In this document: positions 35,771-46,800 of the stretch, one piece after another
Numbering within the stretch: the stretch's first letter is position 1
Layout: each line of letters opens with the position of its first letter
Source: Candidatus Obscuribacterales bacterium
GTDB lineage: Bacteria; Cyanobacteriota; Vampirovibrionia; Obscuribacterales; Obscuribacteraceae
Length of the DNA: 64,000 nucleotides
Direction of reading: 5' to 3'
Assembly (NCBI GenBank): GCA_019637435.1
Contig: JAHBVO010000001.1
Location: 248,001-312,000 of the forward strand
Translations under genes and position numbers: made by a program
Notes under the pieces: generated by a model
The model's database searches: none
What the model was told of the DNA's origin: nothing
The model's input: the letters and a program-made list of their open reading frames with translations, nothing else

Positions 35771-37448
35771 TATGTTTTGCGTCTTCGCTTGCGTTCGGGG
35801 CTGGCGGTAGCAGCATTTTTTGTGCCGGAATGTCCGCGTTTTCGGATTCCCCTGATACCGTATCCGGTGCAGGTTTCGGCATTAGCGCGAAGCCCAGCCC
35901 CGCGAGTGCCACCAGCACAAGCGCGATGACTGCGACAATGACAGGACTGAACCGTTTACCGGGGGCGTCTTCGGACTTCTGCAATTCCGCTGTGCGGAGA
36001 CCGGATGCGCGTTTTGTTTGAGTTTGTTGGAGCGGTATTGACTTTCGAAGTTTGTCCAAATCGTTCAAAATCTCTTCGACTTTTTGATAGCGATCGTTGG
36101 GATTCTTCTCCAGGCACTTCATCACAATGAATTCGAGATCGGTAACTGCGACCCAGCCCGCGTGCTTTGAACTTGCCAGGTTTTTCTTCACTCGGGTTGG
36201 AGGCAATAGGTCCTCGTGGATCTGCCGCTTCAGAGTCTCCTGCGAATTGGAACCTGAAAACGGTGGTTGTCCTGTCATCGCAGTGTAGGTGACGCACCCG
36301 ATCGAGTAGATGTCGGAGCGAGTATCCGTAAGACCTCCACGGCATTCTTCCGGCGACATGTATGGCGGATTACCGAAAATCTCGCCGGTAGCCTCGAGTA
36401 TTTTCAACGGTTCGACGCCTTCTGATACTAGCTTGGCTAATCCGAAATCTACAATCTTCAAATTGTAATCGCCTTTTTTCGAGAGGAACATTATGTTGTC
36501 CGGGCGGATATCGCGATGAGCGACACCGGCATTATGCGCGGCTGCCAGACCGCGGCACAGTTGTTCCATAACTTGAACGACACGCGGCAAAGGAAGACCA
36601 TCGGTTGCTTTGATTGCCCGAAGCAGAGTGATACCATGCAGATAATCCATGAGGATAAATGGCTTACCATCTGCCGTCGCGTCGAATCGACGAAACGGGA
36701 TTAGATTTTCGTGCTGCAATTGCGTGATAATCTGCGCTTCCGATCGGGCTCGAAGAATCTTTTCCTGATCACTCCATGCTTCTCTTGGAAGCATCTTCAG
36801 GACCATCATCGTGCCGGTTTCCAACTCCTTCACTTTGTAAACGTTGCACATCACGCCTTTGCCCAGCTGAGACACGACCTGGAATCGATTGTCTATGACG
36901 ACCACAGGTTTTTGCTTTTTGCGTGGTGATTGTAGGTCTCCTCCTGGTGCACTTTCTAGTCCGGTGCCGACACCGTCCATGGTTTCCACATAAGGATTCT
37001 GTCGTTTTGATTCCCAGCCAAGACCTTCTCTTGTCACCCGAGGCATTGCTTGTTCTTGAGCATTTTGTGCTGCGGGTTCAACTTTTTGCGAAGAGGAATC
37101 CGTAGGGGTGGGAATAACCGGCGAATTTATTGAATCCGATTCCGGCATCTCAGTTTCGCCATCATTCAGATCGAGCTGGAGTGCTTCCATCTCTTCTTCC
37201 GGCGTGAGATAGCGCACTAGCTGGGCGCGCGGAGATGTTTTCAGTTCTGCAAATGGATCGTCGGAAACTTTTGGAGCCACTGGCAGCGGTGTGAGTGCAA
37301 GCAGTTCACCATCAAAATCGCGGATAAGTTTGGAATCGTATTCGTCATCCAGTTCGAGATCGCACGTGCTGTCCCAAACCTTAAAGCCAACTCCGCCCTC
37401 ACTGAGCGAGGATATCCATTGTCTGTTCGAGGAAGCTTCGTCGTTCAT
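35736..37448 (-). CDS. Membrane Ser/Thr protein kinase with long disordered head
   Basis: 570 residues from ATG 37448; a TTG at 37472 opens the same frame. Residues 1-185 are acidic and Pro/Ser rich, probably disordered. The kinase domain (about 189-450) is complete: LGKGVMCNV, Lys in MMVLKML, HRD in VAHRDIRPDN, DFG in IVDFGLAK and GNPPYMSPEE. A membrane helix near 505-525 (VIVAVIALVLVALAGLGFAL) is followed by a short Pro-rich tail, so only a tiny part is outside. The acidic head could be a docking or auto-regulatory region. It is convergent with and overlaps the EFG kinase gene. The loop residue change (VMC in the glycine loop) is mild. Confidence 0.86.
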   Translation of the reverse strand: MNDEASSNRQWISSLSEGGVGFKVWDSTCDLELDDEYDSKLIRDFDGELLALTPLPVAPKVSDDPFAELKTSPRAQLVRYLTPEEEMEALQLDLNDGETEMPESDSINSPVIPTPTDSSSQKVEPAAQNAQEQAMPRVTREGLGWESKRQNPYVETMDGVGTGLESAPGGDLQSPRKKQKPVVVIDNRFQVVSQLGKGVMCNVYKVKELETGTMMVLKMLPREAWSDQEKILRARSEAQIITQLQHENLIPFRRFDATADGKPFILMDYLHGITLLRAIKATDGLPLPRVVQVMEQLCRGLAAAHNAGVAHRDIRPDNIMFLSKKGDYNLKIVDFGLAKLVSEGVEPLKILEATGEIFGNPPYMSPEECRGGLTDTRSDIYSIGCVTYTAMTGQPPFSGSNSQETLKRQIHEDLLPPTRVKKNLASSKHAGWVAVTDLEFIVMKCLEKNPNDRYQKVEEILNDLDKLRKSIPLQQTQTKRASGLRTAELQKSEDAPGKRFSPVIVAVIALVLVALAGLGFALMPKPAPDTVSGESENADIPAQKMLLPPAPNASEDAKHIKVAPTPPQEL

Positions 37449-37663
37449 TTGGTTCCGGTTCTCCTCGACCAATATACCCAGTGAGCATGTTGGAAATAAA
37501 AAACTGTTGCGTCAGTCTGGGGAAAGCATAACTTGCAAAGCAATGGTGAATGAGGATTTTCAGACCCTGAACGAATGACCATCAAATGAATTTCACACAA
37601 AAAAATTTTTGAAGTCGGTAAAGCCTACTTGGGTATGATAGGTTATTAGGTAGGAGTTCTAAC

Positions 37664-38017
37664 ATGCGCCGGTCGCTAGCAAGCCTTACTATCTTAGCTT
37701 TGTTCCTGTTCACGCAGTACATCTCGATGTACGGCGGGCTTCAATTAATTGCCTGTCCAGGCGACTTTGATAACTTGGACGATATCAGCTTGGAAGATAT
37801 CGTGCCGCTCGATCCGTTCCTCTCTCCGAATGGACTTGAGCTTGCCCAGACGCTGCCGCTGACAGACGGCGCTGAACTGTTTTCTCTTATTCACACCTGG
37901 ACGCTCGAATTCACCGAGCATGCGTCGCTTAAGCCGTTGAGTTTCAACGGTGAACATGCGGTGGCAATGAAACGCGATAAAGGTTTATGGCTGCTGCATC
38001 AGGCCTTTTTGTGCTGA
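37664..38017 (+). CDS. Small exported protein upstream of a metal RND pump
   Basis: 117 residues. A hydrophobic N-terminus (MRRSLASLTILALFLFTQYISM) is a signal peptide or anchor. The mature part has an acidic stretch (CPGDFDNLDDISLEDIVPLDPF), two Cys residues (in IACPGD and the final FLC) and His residues. No family is recognised. It lies 246 bases before the HME-type RND pump on the same strand, a position in which small periplasmic metal-binding proteins sometimes occur in cus or czc loci; whether it binds metal is untested inference. No ribosome site is obvious beyond GGTAGGAG just upstream of the ATG. Confidence 0.6.
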   Translation: MRRSLASLTILALFLFTQYISMYGGLQLIACPGDFDNLDDISLEDIVPLDPFLSPNGLELAQTLPLTDGAELFSLIHTWTLEFTEHASLKPLSFNGEHAVAMKRDKGLWLLHQAFLC

Positions 38018-38263
38018 GGGGCCCGGCTCGTACCTCAGTCGCAATCTGACGTTTGAAACGATTTGCAATTTGGAGACTTGTGCGCGTGAAAGTATTCTTC
38101 GCCCGAAGAAATCACGCACCCCCTCCGTAGCATGATTTGAACGGTCGGACTGTTGCACGGCTGAGTTATTGAATTGAACGAACGGTCGCGCTCGATGAGC
38201 TCAACCGTTTAAGCCCGTTCTTCCGGTCCGCACAAGAACAGAAATTGAAACTGTGAAACTGAA

Positions 38264-41200
38264 ATGATTGACAAACTAATTGAATTTGCGCTCAACAACC
38301 GCGCTGTGACGCTCATGATTGTCGTTGCTGTTGTTGCTTTAGGCTTGCATTCGGTTTTTACAATTCCAACCGACTCTTTCCCTGACGTGAGTAACGTTCA
38401 GGTTCAAATCATTACCGAACCCGAGAGCATGGCTGCCGAAGAAGTCGAATCTCTCGTAACTGTGCCGATTGAGTATGCGTTAAACGGATTGCCGTTTATC
38501 AAACAAGTCAGGTCCAGTTCCGAATTTGGGTTGTCTGTTGTCACAGCAATTTTCGAAGACAGCTGTGATGTATATTTTGCTCGCCAGCTCGTTCAGCAGC
38601 GGCTTACCAGTTTGAATTTGTCGAAGGATGTTCCGCAGCCTTTGCTTGGTCCTGTGGTCTCGAGCTTCAGTCAGGTTTTCATGTATCACGTGTCCAGTGA
38701 CACTATGGATCCAATCGACTTGAGAACACTCCAGGACTGGGTGATCGCAAAGAGATTACTCGCCGTTCCAGGGGTTGGAAACGTCGTCAGTTATGGCGGT
38801 TGGGTGAAACAATACCAAGTATACGTTGACCAGTATAAGCTCCGTGCTTTCGGCTTAAGGCTCCATGATGTGCTGGAAATCATCGGCAACAGCAATATAA
38901 ATGCCGGCGGAAACTTTATCGAGGTTGGAGACGAAGAAGTAATTATTCGTGGTTTAGGTCGCATACACACGACACAGGACCTTCGCGATATCGTTCTCAA
39001 AGAAGAGCACGGTGTGCCTGTTCTTTTAAGTGCCGTCGCCAGTGTGGAGGTCGGTCCGGCATTTCGTCGTGGTTCCGCTTCGATGAATGGTAAGGGCGAG
39101 GCAATTATAGGAATTGTCATGTCTCGCAAAGGCGCGAATACAAAAGATGTTGTCACTCGTGTCGAGCAGAGAATCAAGCAGATCAAATCTACACTTCCTC
39201 CAGGAGTGAAGATTGAGCCCTTCTACAATCAAAAAGAGCTGGTCGACAAAACGGCGGAAACCGTCAAGGAGATTCTGCTATTCAGCGGCGGACTTGTAAT
39301 CGTCATTTTGTCAGCGATTTTGATGGACATTCCGGTATCGCTAATAGTGGCAGTAGTGATACCACTTTCGCTGCTGTTCAGCTTCATGCTCATGAAGTTT
39401 ACAGGTCTCTCTGCCAACCTTATGACGCTTGGAGCGGTCGATTTCGGTGTCGTTGTCGATGCCGGGGTCGTGATGGTAGAGAATATCTTTCGGAAATTGT
39501 CGCTTGCCCATGAGCGGCACGGCGAAAAGCAGATCGATACTCTTGCTGTTATAACGGCTGCAGCCAAGGAGGTTGGTCGTCCGATTACGTTTGCCATGAT
39601 GATCATCGTGGCCGTTTACTTGCCTCTGTTCGCGCTGGAAGGCGTGGAAGGAAAGATGTTCCATCCTCTCGCGTTAACGTTCATCTACGCTCTGATGGGA
39701 GCGCTCGGTTGCGCGCTTCTGATTATTCCGACACTCTGTTATTGGTTTTTAAAAAAGCGGGTGGTCGAGCGCCATAACCCGATGCTCGAAGCGATGAAGA
39801 AGGTATATTCTCCGGCGCTCGATAAGGTTCTGAATAAACCCAAACCGATTATCTTCGTTTCCACTATTGCGGTAGTCCTCAGTGCTTGTTTGATTCCGTT
39901 TTTAGGCTCCGAGTTTATTCCAAGTATCGACGAAGGCTCGATCTGGCTTCGTCTGCGTATGCCTCCCAGTATTTCGCATACGCGCACGATCGAATTTACA
40001 AAGATTGTGGAGAATATGCTCGTCAAGTTTCCGGAAGTTTCAATTATTGCGACAAGGGTCGGGCGCTCCGGAATGGGTTCAGACATTGAGGGCGTTGATG
40101 CCGCTGATATGTTTATCGGTTTAAAGCCCAAGTCCGAGTGGAAGGACCGCAACAAAGAGCATCTTGTGGAACGTATGGCAAAAGAATGCGCGTCCATTCC
40201 AGGTATGATGTACAGTTTTTCGCAACCGATTGCCGATATGATTGACGATTTGATCACCGGTATCAAAGCCGACGTTGGCATCAAGATCTTCGGGGAAGAT
40301 CTCAAAACATTGAGTCGAATTGCCGATGAAGTCAGCGTTTGTGTGCGGCAAGTCAAAGGTACTGGTGACGTTACGCGAGAACCGATTCTTGGTGCTCCGC
40401 AATTAAAGATAGAGTTGAAGCGTGATGAACTGGCTCGTCATGGTCTGCAGGTCGGCGACGTGCAGGATATTATTCAAACCGCTTTGGCCGGAAAGGTCGT
40501 GACTGAGGTGATCGAGGGAAGTCGGCGATTTGGTGTACTGGTTCGGTTTCCCATGCGCCAGAGAAGAACCGAATCCGACATTCAGCACATCGCAGTGGAC
40601 GCGCCTGATGGCGTTCAATTAAATCTGCAGCGGCTTGCCGATATTGATACCGAACGTGGTGCGCTTCTCATTATGCGGGAAGATGGCCAACGCAGAAGTG
40701 CTGTAATGGTGAACATTCGTGGACGCGATTTAGGGAGCTGGGTTCAAGACGCGCAGAAGAGCGTTAAGGAAAAGGTGCATTTGCCACCAGGCTATTCTAT
40801 TGTCTGGGGTGGGCAATTTGATAACCAGCAGCGCGCGATGGCTCGACTGGCAATTGTCGTTCCTATCGTTCTATTCCTGATCTTCGTACTTCTATTTCTC
40901 ACATTCCATTCATTCAAAAATGCGGCGATTATTATGCTCAATGTGCCGTTTGCCACTATAGGCGGTATCATTGCACTGTTTATATCTCACCAACCTGTTT
41001 CCGTGCCTGCCATCATCGGCTTTGTTGCACTCTTCGGTGTGGCTGTTCAGAATGGCGTTATTCTTGTTTCATACATCATGCAGCTGGAGCGACAGGGTGT
41101 TGCTACTGCCAAAGCCATTCGCGAAGGCGCTGCTGTGCGTCTGCGACCAGTAATAATGACTGCAATGGTGGCGATGATGGGTTTAATTCCCAAGCTGTTT

Positions 41201-41383
41201 TCCGACGGTACGGGAGCTGAAATTCAAAGACCACTGGCGACTGTTGTGTTTGGAGGTCTACTAACTGCAACGTTTATGACCATGCTGGTTTTGCCTGCCA
41301 TTTATTTGCTGTTTAACAAAAACGGCGACCATGGTGAGCACGAAAGTGAATATCCGGTTGAACTACCGGACCATGAGGTCTGA
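38264..41383 (+). CDS. HME-family heavy-metal RND efflux pump, CzcA-like
   Basis: 1039 residues, usual for CzcA/CusA pumps, with the two six-helix halves and large periplasmic loops. It would export divalent metal from the periplasm or cytoplasm, using the proton gradient. The family is shown by PTDSFPDVSNVQVQI at the N-terminus, RQLVQQRLTSL, GVGNVVSYGGWVKQYQV, and the LITGIKADVGIKIFGEDL and ELKRDELARHGLQVGDV regions. The fourth helix has DFGVVVDAGVVMVEN with Asp393, Asp399 and Glu406, the pattern of the Co/Zn/Cd/Ni branch (CzcA, CnrA); Cu/Ag pumps lack the first Asp. No membrane-fusion or outer-membrane partner is adjacent. Only a small secreted protein lies upstream. Partners may be elsewhere. 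Confidence 0.92.
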   Translation: MIDKLIEFALNNRAVTLMIVVAVVALGLHSVFTIPTDSFPDVSNVQVQIITEPESMAAEEVESLVTVPIEYALNGLPFIKQVRSSSEFGLSVVTAIFEDSCDVYFARQLVQQRLTSLNLSKDVPQPLLGPVVSSFSQVFMYHVSSDTMDPIDLRTLQDWVIAKRLLAVPGVGNVVSYGGWVKQYQVYVDQYKLRAFGLRLHDVLEIIGNSNINAGGNFIEVGDEEVIIRGLGRIHTTQDLRDIVLKEEHGVPVLLSAVASVEVGPAFRRGSASMNGKGEAIIGIVMSRKGANTKDVVTRVEQRIKQIKSTLPPGVKIEPFYNQKELVDKTAETVKEILLFSGGLVIVILSAILMDIPVSLIVAVVIPLSLLFSFMLMKFTGLSANLMTLGAVDFGVVVDAGVVMVENIFRKLSLAHERHGEKQIDTLAVITAAAKEVGRPITFAMMIIVAVYLPLFALEGVEGKMFHPLALTFIYALMGALGCALLIIPTLCYWFLKKRVVERHNPMLEAMKKVYSPALDKVLNKPKPIIFVSTIAVVLSACLIPFLGSEFIPSIDEGSIWLRLRMPPSISHTRTIEFTKIVENMLVKFPEVSIIATRVGRSGMGSDIEGVDAADMFIGLKPKSEWKDRNKEHLVERMAKECASIPGMMYSFSQPIADMIDDLITGIKADVGIKIFGEDLKTLSRIADEVSVCVRQVKGTGDVTREPILGAPQLKIELKRDELARHGLQVGDVQDIIQTALAGKVVTEVIEGSRRFGVLVRFPMRQRRTESDIQHIAVDAPDGVQLNLQRLADIDTERGALLIMREDGQRRSAVMVNIRGRDLGSWVQDAQKSVKEKVHLPPGYSIVWGGQFDNQQRAMARLAIVVPIVLFLIFVLLFLTFHSFKNAAIIMLNVPFATIGGIIALFISHQPVSVPAIIGFVALFGVAVQNGVILVSYIMQLERQGVATAKAIREGAAVRLRPVIMTAMVAMMGLIPKLFSDGTGAEIQRPLATVVFGGLLTATFMTMLVLPAIYLLFNKNGDHGEHESEYPVELPDHEV

Positions 41384-41490
41384 GCGTCTCGGGCGCAAGA
41401 CGGTTCCAATCCTACGACTGCCAGGGTCTGAAACATCGAGATATTGGGTATTAAAGATCCGGGAAAGCATATCTCTGGAATCGCTATTAC

Positions 41491-43881
41491 ATGGCAACAG
41501 TCGAAGCTAAAGCTGCTCCGGAAAAGGACGTCAAGGCACCGCCGACGACGTCTGCCGATAACACGACCAGCGATAGCACGACGACCGGCGGCGACAACAC
41601 TCGTGATCAAGCTACGGATTCGAGCTCCGCGCGGTCCACGCTTGTCGACCAGGCTTTGAATAGCTATGTGGATGCTGGAATTGCTCCGGTTAAGCCCGTG
41701 CAAGAGGGCGCCACAACGGGCGATGATGGTTTCGGTATCGTCGATGGATCGGGTGATTCTAAACCTGGCGATAAGCCGGAAATGATTTTCATTCCGCCCG
41801 CAGGAGCTGCTGACCAGTCAGCTGAGGCGGCCGAAGTTGTTCCGGCTGACGGGAGTAAGGATGCCACCGACGTCGCACAGACTGTCAATCCAACTCCCGA
41901 AGTCGACGCCTCCGAGGTCAAAGATTTTCCGGAGAAGCTATTCGGAATCACGATAGACCGAGATGATCTGGTTGAGGATGCACCCTCCGGGCCTGTCGAC
42001 TTCGGACTTGGCAAATCGTATGATGGCGGATTTCTAAAGATGAACGTCCGACCGCAGAAATATGAGGTCAAGCCCGGTGAGACTCTGGACGACATTGCGC
42101 GTAAACATCTGGGTCCCAAGGCAACGCAGGACGAAGTTGATGTTCATGTTAAGCACATTGTCGACTCCAATCAGAAGCTCCTGGCTGGGCGCGATGCCGA
42201 CACGTACGAAGGTCAGAAAGGCGAAATCTTGCGCCTGCCGGGATACACCACAGATGGTGCCGACCTGTATAAGGATCATCGCGGAACTACTTACAAAGTG
42301 ACTGACGACGGTAAAATGAAGGTCAGCTATCTCGACGGGACTGGATTTGAGCGCTCACCGAATGAGGATGGCGGCATAACCAAAAAATATTTTGGTTCCA
42401 AACCGCAAGATAATTACACTGTTGTTCTCGATAAGCAGGGCAAGATCGTCAGCAACGATCGTGTCGATCCGGCACATAAGCCGGCGCAGGATTTAGATAC
42501 CGAATCGCGGCGATTAGAGGCGCTTGCCAACAAAGGCCTCGGACTCAAGAATGAACGCGAGCAGTTCAAGAATGACATGCAGGAGTTCATTAAGACGGCG
42601 AAGCGCAGCGGATTGCCGGAGAGCGAAGTCGCTCAAACCTTCGCTGAGGTCTCTCGCATTCTGGAGGCGGGCGGTCCGGGTCAGCCCATGACTTCGCGCG
42701 AGCGTGCACGGCTGGCAATTGGTATCATGCGTGGTGCCGCGTATCCGGAGTCCGGAAACCAGGGGGCGCATAACACCTGTAATATGCAAGTTTTGGAAAA
42801 TCGAGCATATTCTCGTGAGCCTTCCATGAACGCGAGATTGCTTGCTGACGTAGCCACTACCGGGAAATTTATTGCTGCGGATGGCACCGTGGTGCGTTTG
42901 GAGCCGGCTGATCTGCGCGCTCACGGAGAAGGTGCGACCAACCCGACGCGTGGCGAGAATGTGCGGTCCTATGCATCGCAAATTTTTCAAGTAACCGCGG
43001 GCAATGCTTTTCACACACGCGAAAATGAAGGTAAGGTCCCTCCCGGCGATACGCGTTATGCGCAAGTTAAGCCTAGCGACCCGACCGATACAGGTGAGCG
43101 TCTGATTGACTACAACAAGACAGCGATGGGCGATAAGAGTAAGGGCACCCCTGGTGGTGCTGCAACCGTAATGGGGATAAATGAAACTGCATACTTGTTG
43201 AATGGTAAAGACGAATCAAACGTGTTTATAGCGAGCGATGACGTTGGGGACGACAAAGCTCCGAAGGACGTTACCTTCACAAGCGCTCAGGATTTGATCG
43301 ATCGGCTTACCGCTGCAACGGCTGAGGGCAAGCCGATGTCCGTGGGCTTAGCGGTGTTCTCTTATGCGGAGCCTTTTTACGACCTCATGAAGCAAATCGG
43401 TGCCACACCTTTCGACGGATCGTCGAGTGTCGAGAGCTTTATGCAAGACGGGCATGCTGTGAGAATTGTCGGTTTTGATCCGAAGACCGGGATGGCTCAG
43501 CTCGACAATCAGTGGGGAGATGTGAACGACCGGGTAAGCAAACCGATTGACGTTTACGACCTCTACAATGCCACCAGGCGCGTTACACCCAATCAATGGC
43601 TGGGACGGCTGGATGAGCGCTGGTATAGTCAAACACCCGAACAAAATGCTGAAGCTCTCAAAGGCGTCATGGGTGCAAGCTTCGCTAATTGGGCGCTTAT
43701 CCAGGAAGGAAGCGGAAAGCAAATTGACGAGCGCGCCAGGCAGGTAGCAATGGACAGCTACGAACGAATGGTCGACAGGCTGCCGGCAAATCTGCAGGAC
43801 AGTGTTCGTAAAACGATTGAGCAGTATAACAAAGACTGGGATTACCTGCGCAAAGCCAGGAAGGAAGAGGCTGAACAATAG
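41491..43881 (+). CDS. Large protein with LysM module and cysteine-peptidase-like domain
   Basis: 796 residues without a signal peptide. The first 130 residues are Thr/Ser/Asp/Pro rich and disordered. A LysM-like module lies near 188-250: YEVKPGETLDDIARKHLG, VDSNQKLL, GEILRLPG, the fold that binds peptidoglycan. After a YKVTDDGKMKVSYLDG beta section and a coiled-coil region, the C-terminal 390 residues hold GNQGAHNTCNMQVLENRAYSREP with Cys430, GHAVRIVGFDPKTG with His655, and LDNQWGDVNDR with Asn673. The order Cys-His-Asn is that of papain-like peptidases, so a processing or hydrolase role is likely but not proven. No export signal is seen, so it may use another route or work inside. Its architecture recalls the protein at 27807. 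Confidence 0.7.
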   Translation: MATVEAKAAPEKDVKAPPTTSADNTTSDSTTTGGDNTRDQATDSSSARSTLVDQALNSYVDAGIAPVKPVQEGATTGDDGFGIVDGSGDSKPGDKPEMIFIPPAGAADQSAEAAEVVPADGSKDATDVAQTVNPTPEVDASEVKDFPEKLFGITIDRDDLVEDAPSGPVDFGLGKSYDGGFLKMNVRPQKYEVKPGETLDDIARKHLGPKATQDEVDVHVKHIVDSNQKLLAGRDADTYEGQKGEILRLPGYTTDGADLYKDHRGTTYKVTDDGKMKVSYLDGTGFERSPNEDGGITKKYFGSKPQDNYTVVLDKQGKIVSNDRVDPAHKPAQDLDTESRRLEALANKGLGLKNEREQFKNDMQEFIKTAKRSGLPESEVAQTFAEVSRILEAGGPGQPMTSRERARLAIGIMRGAAYPESGNQGAHNTCNMQVLENRAYSREPSMNARLLADVATTGKFIAADGTVVRLEPADLRAHGEGATNPTRGENVRSYASQIFQVTAGNAFHTRENEGKVPPGDTRYAQVKPSDPTDTGERLIDYNKTAMGDKSKGTPGGAATVMGINETAYLLNGKDESNVFIASDDVGDDKAPKDVTFTSAQDLIDRLTAATAEGKPMSVGLAVFSYAEPFYDLMKQIGATPFDGSSSVESFMQDGHAVRIVGFDPKTGMAQLDNQWGDVNDRVSKPIDVYDLYNATRRVTPNQWLGRLDERWYSQTPEQNAEALKGVMGASFANWALIQEGSGKQIDERARQVAMDSYERMVDRLPANLQDSVRKTIEQYNKDWDYLRKARKEEAEQ

Positions 43882-43894
43882 TCTCAGTTTTTAC

Positions 43895-46800
43895 CTAATG
43901 GCGCGACACTGATGTTTGAGGCTCCGAAGATTCGCGCGGCTGGTTTTTACCCTGCTGGCTGCCACCAGATGTAGTGCCGTTGTGATCTCCGTATTGAGGT
44001 CTCGGTGTCTGTGCTGCATTCATTGAAGACTCGTCAAGTTCATCAGCGCTATTGAGATTGAGTTTGACAAACAGCTTGCGTAGCCAGTTTTGCGCGTCGT
44101 CTATCAGAGTGAAAACGACTGGGATGACAACGAGAGTCAAGAGCGTTGATGTGATCAAACCGCCAATAACGGCAATTGCCATCGGCGCCCGTGCTTCGGA
44201 GCCTGCGCCTATTCGAATTGCGATCGGCAACATACCCGCTACCATGGCGACCGTCGTCATAAGGATGGGTCTCATACGAGCCTCTCCCGCCTCCATGATG
44301 GCGGTTAAACGGTCTTTGCCTGCGTGCATCGCCATCAAGCAATATTCGACGAGCAAAATTGCATTCTTAGTCACCAGACCCATCAACATCACGATCCCAA
44401 TCAAGGCGTAAAATCCGAGTGAGTCGCCGGTGATGCAGAGTGCGATTAATGCGCCGCCCAAAGCCAGGGGGAGCGACATCATGATCGTAAGTGGGTGTAA
44501 GAAGCCGCCGAAAAGTAAGGCGAGGACGCCATAGATTAGAAGGACGCCGACGGTCAGGGCCCATGCGAAACCACCGAAGATATCCTTCTGAATTTCGACG
44601 TCACCGGCTGGAATATTGCGTACCGTTTTCGGCATTTCTTTCCACGCCGGCAAGGCTTGCACTTTCTTTAACGCCTCGCCCAGGGGCAAGCCATTGGCGA
44701 GACTGGCGTCGATAGTGACTTGACGGTATCGATCGTAGCGGTCGATTTGAGCTTCACCGGACGCGAATTTGATGTCCGCAACTGACACTAGTGGGACTAA
44801 ACTTCCATCAGCGGCGGCGACCCGAAGATTCTTAACCGTGTGAACATCTTCTCTGTACTTCGGATCTATTTGGACGCGAATGTTGATTTGGCGCTCAGGC
44901 AGATTGAATTTTGGAAGATTTCTGTCGATATCCCCGAGGGTGGCAATCAAGGCTGTACGCGCGATTGATTCGACTGAGATGCCTTGTTCGGAGGCTCGCT
45001 CGAAGTTTGGATACACCTGAATCTCAGGTCGTTCCAGAGCCGCAGTCGAGACGATGTCGTTGACGCCCGCGATGCCTCGCATCTGGTCTGTCAGCTTTTC
45101 GGTGTAGTGTCGCAAAACAGGTGTATCGTTGCCGACTAGAATTAGTTTTAGCTTTCCGGTTATGCCGCCACGTGCTTCAAAACTCAGTCTGGCTCCGGGA
45201 ACTTCGAGAAGTTTGCCGCGAATTTCGGCTTCAAAATCCTGCTGAGAAACTTGACGCTTATCGCGGGGTTTAAGCGAAATGTAGAGTGTGCCTTTGTTTA
45301 CTTCGCCGGCTGTGGCCGCGCTTCGACGGTTAGCGGCCATGCCGGACCCGATTTGAGCGAAAACTGACTGTACGTTCTCATCTTTTAAACAAAGATTGGT
45401 CAGGTGTTTCACGGCCCGTTCCGTGTCGGCGAGCTGCGTTCCAGGCGGCATCTCGACGATAAGCATGCTCTCGCCTCTATCTATGTTGCCGATAACCGAC
45501 GTGGGCATCATTTTGAAGAGCACGATACTGAGCGCGAAAAACGCGACTCCCACTGCTACGGTCTTCCATCTGTTGTTCAAAGACCAGATCAATATTCGGT
45601 TGTATGCTTTCAGAGTGGCGGCATTACCATGCGTTTCCTTGACGGGCGTGAGCAAATACGCCGCCATCAGTGGTGTCAGCATGCGTGCGACGACAAGCGA
45701 GAAAAACACTGCTGCGGCGACCGTCAAGCCGAATTGCCAGAGGAATTTACCTGGTATTCCTCCCATGAAAGCGACTGGCACGAACACGACGATAATCGTC
45801 ATGGTCGTGGCGACTACTGCAAGACCGATTTCGTCTGCGGCATCAAACGCTGCCTGAAACGGTTTCTTGCCCATGCTCATGTGGCGGACGATGTTTTCAA
45901 TTTCAACAATTGCATCATCTACCAGAACTCCGATAACGAGCGCCAAGCCGAGGAGTGACATATTGTTCATCGTGAATCCGGCTACTTTCATGACAGCGAA
46001 AGTCGGTATCAATGATAGTGGCATTGCCAGCGACGAAATAACTGCGGAGCGCCAGTCTTTTAAGAACAGCCATACGACGAGAACCGCCAGTCCGCCACCG
46101 ATTAAGAGAGAATCGAGCGCGGCGTGGTAGGACATGTGAACGAATATGGTTTGACTTCTGATCTTTTTGATCTTTATATCCGGTGGAAGCGTCTTCTCTA
46201 GCGCTTCGAGCTTCTGGTCGACCGCTTCCTCAACGGTGACCATATTGGCTCCGGAACTGCGGACGATGGAGAATGAGATAACAGGTTTGTTATCAATCAT
46301 TGCCATTTGGCGCTGATCTGTCGAAGAATCGTTGACCGTTCCAAGAGTGTCGAGTCTTGCCCAGCGCCCTCGGGGTAGAGCTATCCGCGTGGCTGCCAAT
46401 TTCTCGGCTGACGGAGCGCTTCCAAGCGTTCTCACAGACTCTTCCTGAGCGCCGACTTCGCCGCGTCCGCCAGGCAGGTTTGTGTTGACGCTGCGCACTT
46501 GGGTACTGACCATGTCCGCCGTGATGCCCAGTGACTCAAGCCTTGCAGGGTCCAGGTTGACGCGAATTTCTCGGTCTACCCCGCCGGCTCTCTCTACCTG
46601 ACCGACACCTTTGATACCGAGCAGTGCTCGCGAGATCTCGTTATCGGTGATCCAGCTCAATTCCTCAACGCTGCGGCGGTCTGAGGAAACCGAGTAGGTG
46701 ACGAAAGGCCCGCCCACGAAGTCCAGTCTCTGAACTATTGGTTCATCGATTCCGGGCGGGAGTTGTGTTCGTATTTTGGAAACTTCATTGCGAACGTCGT

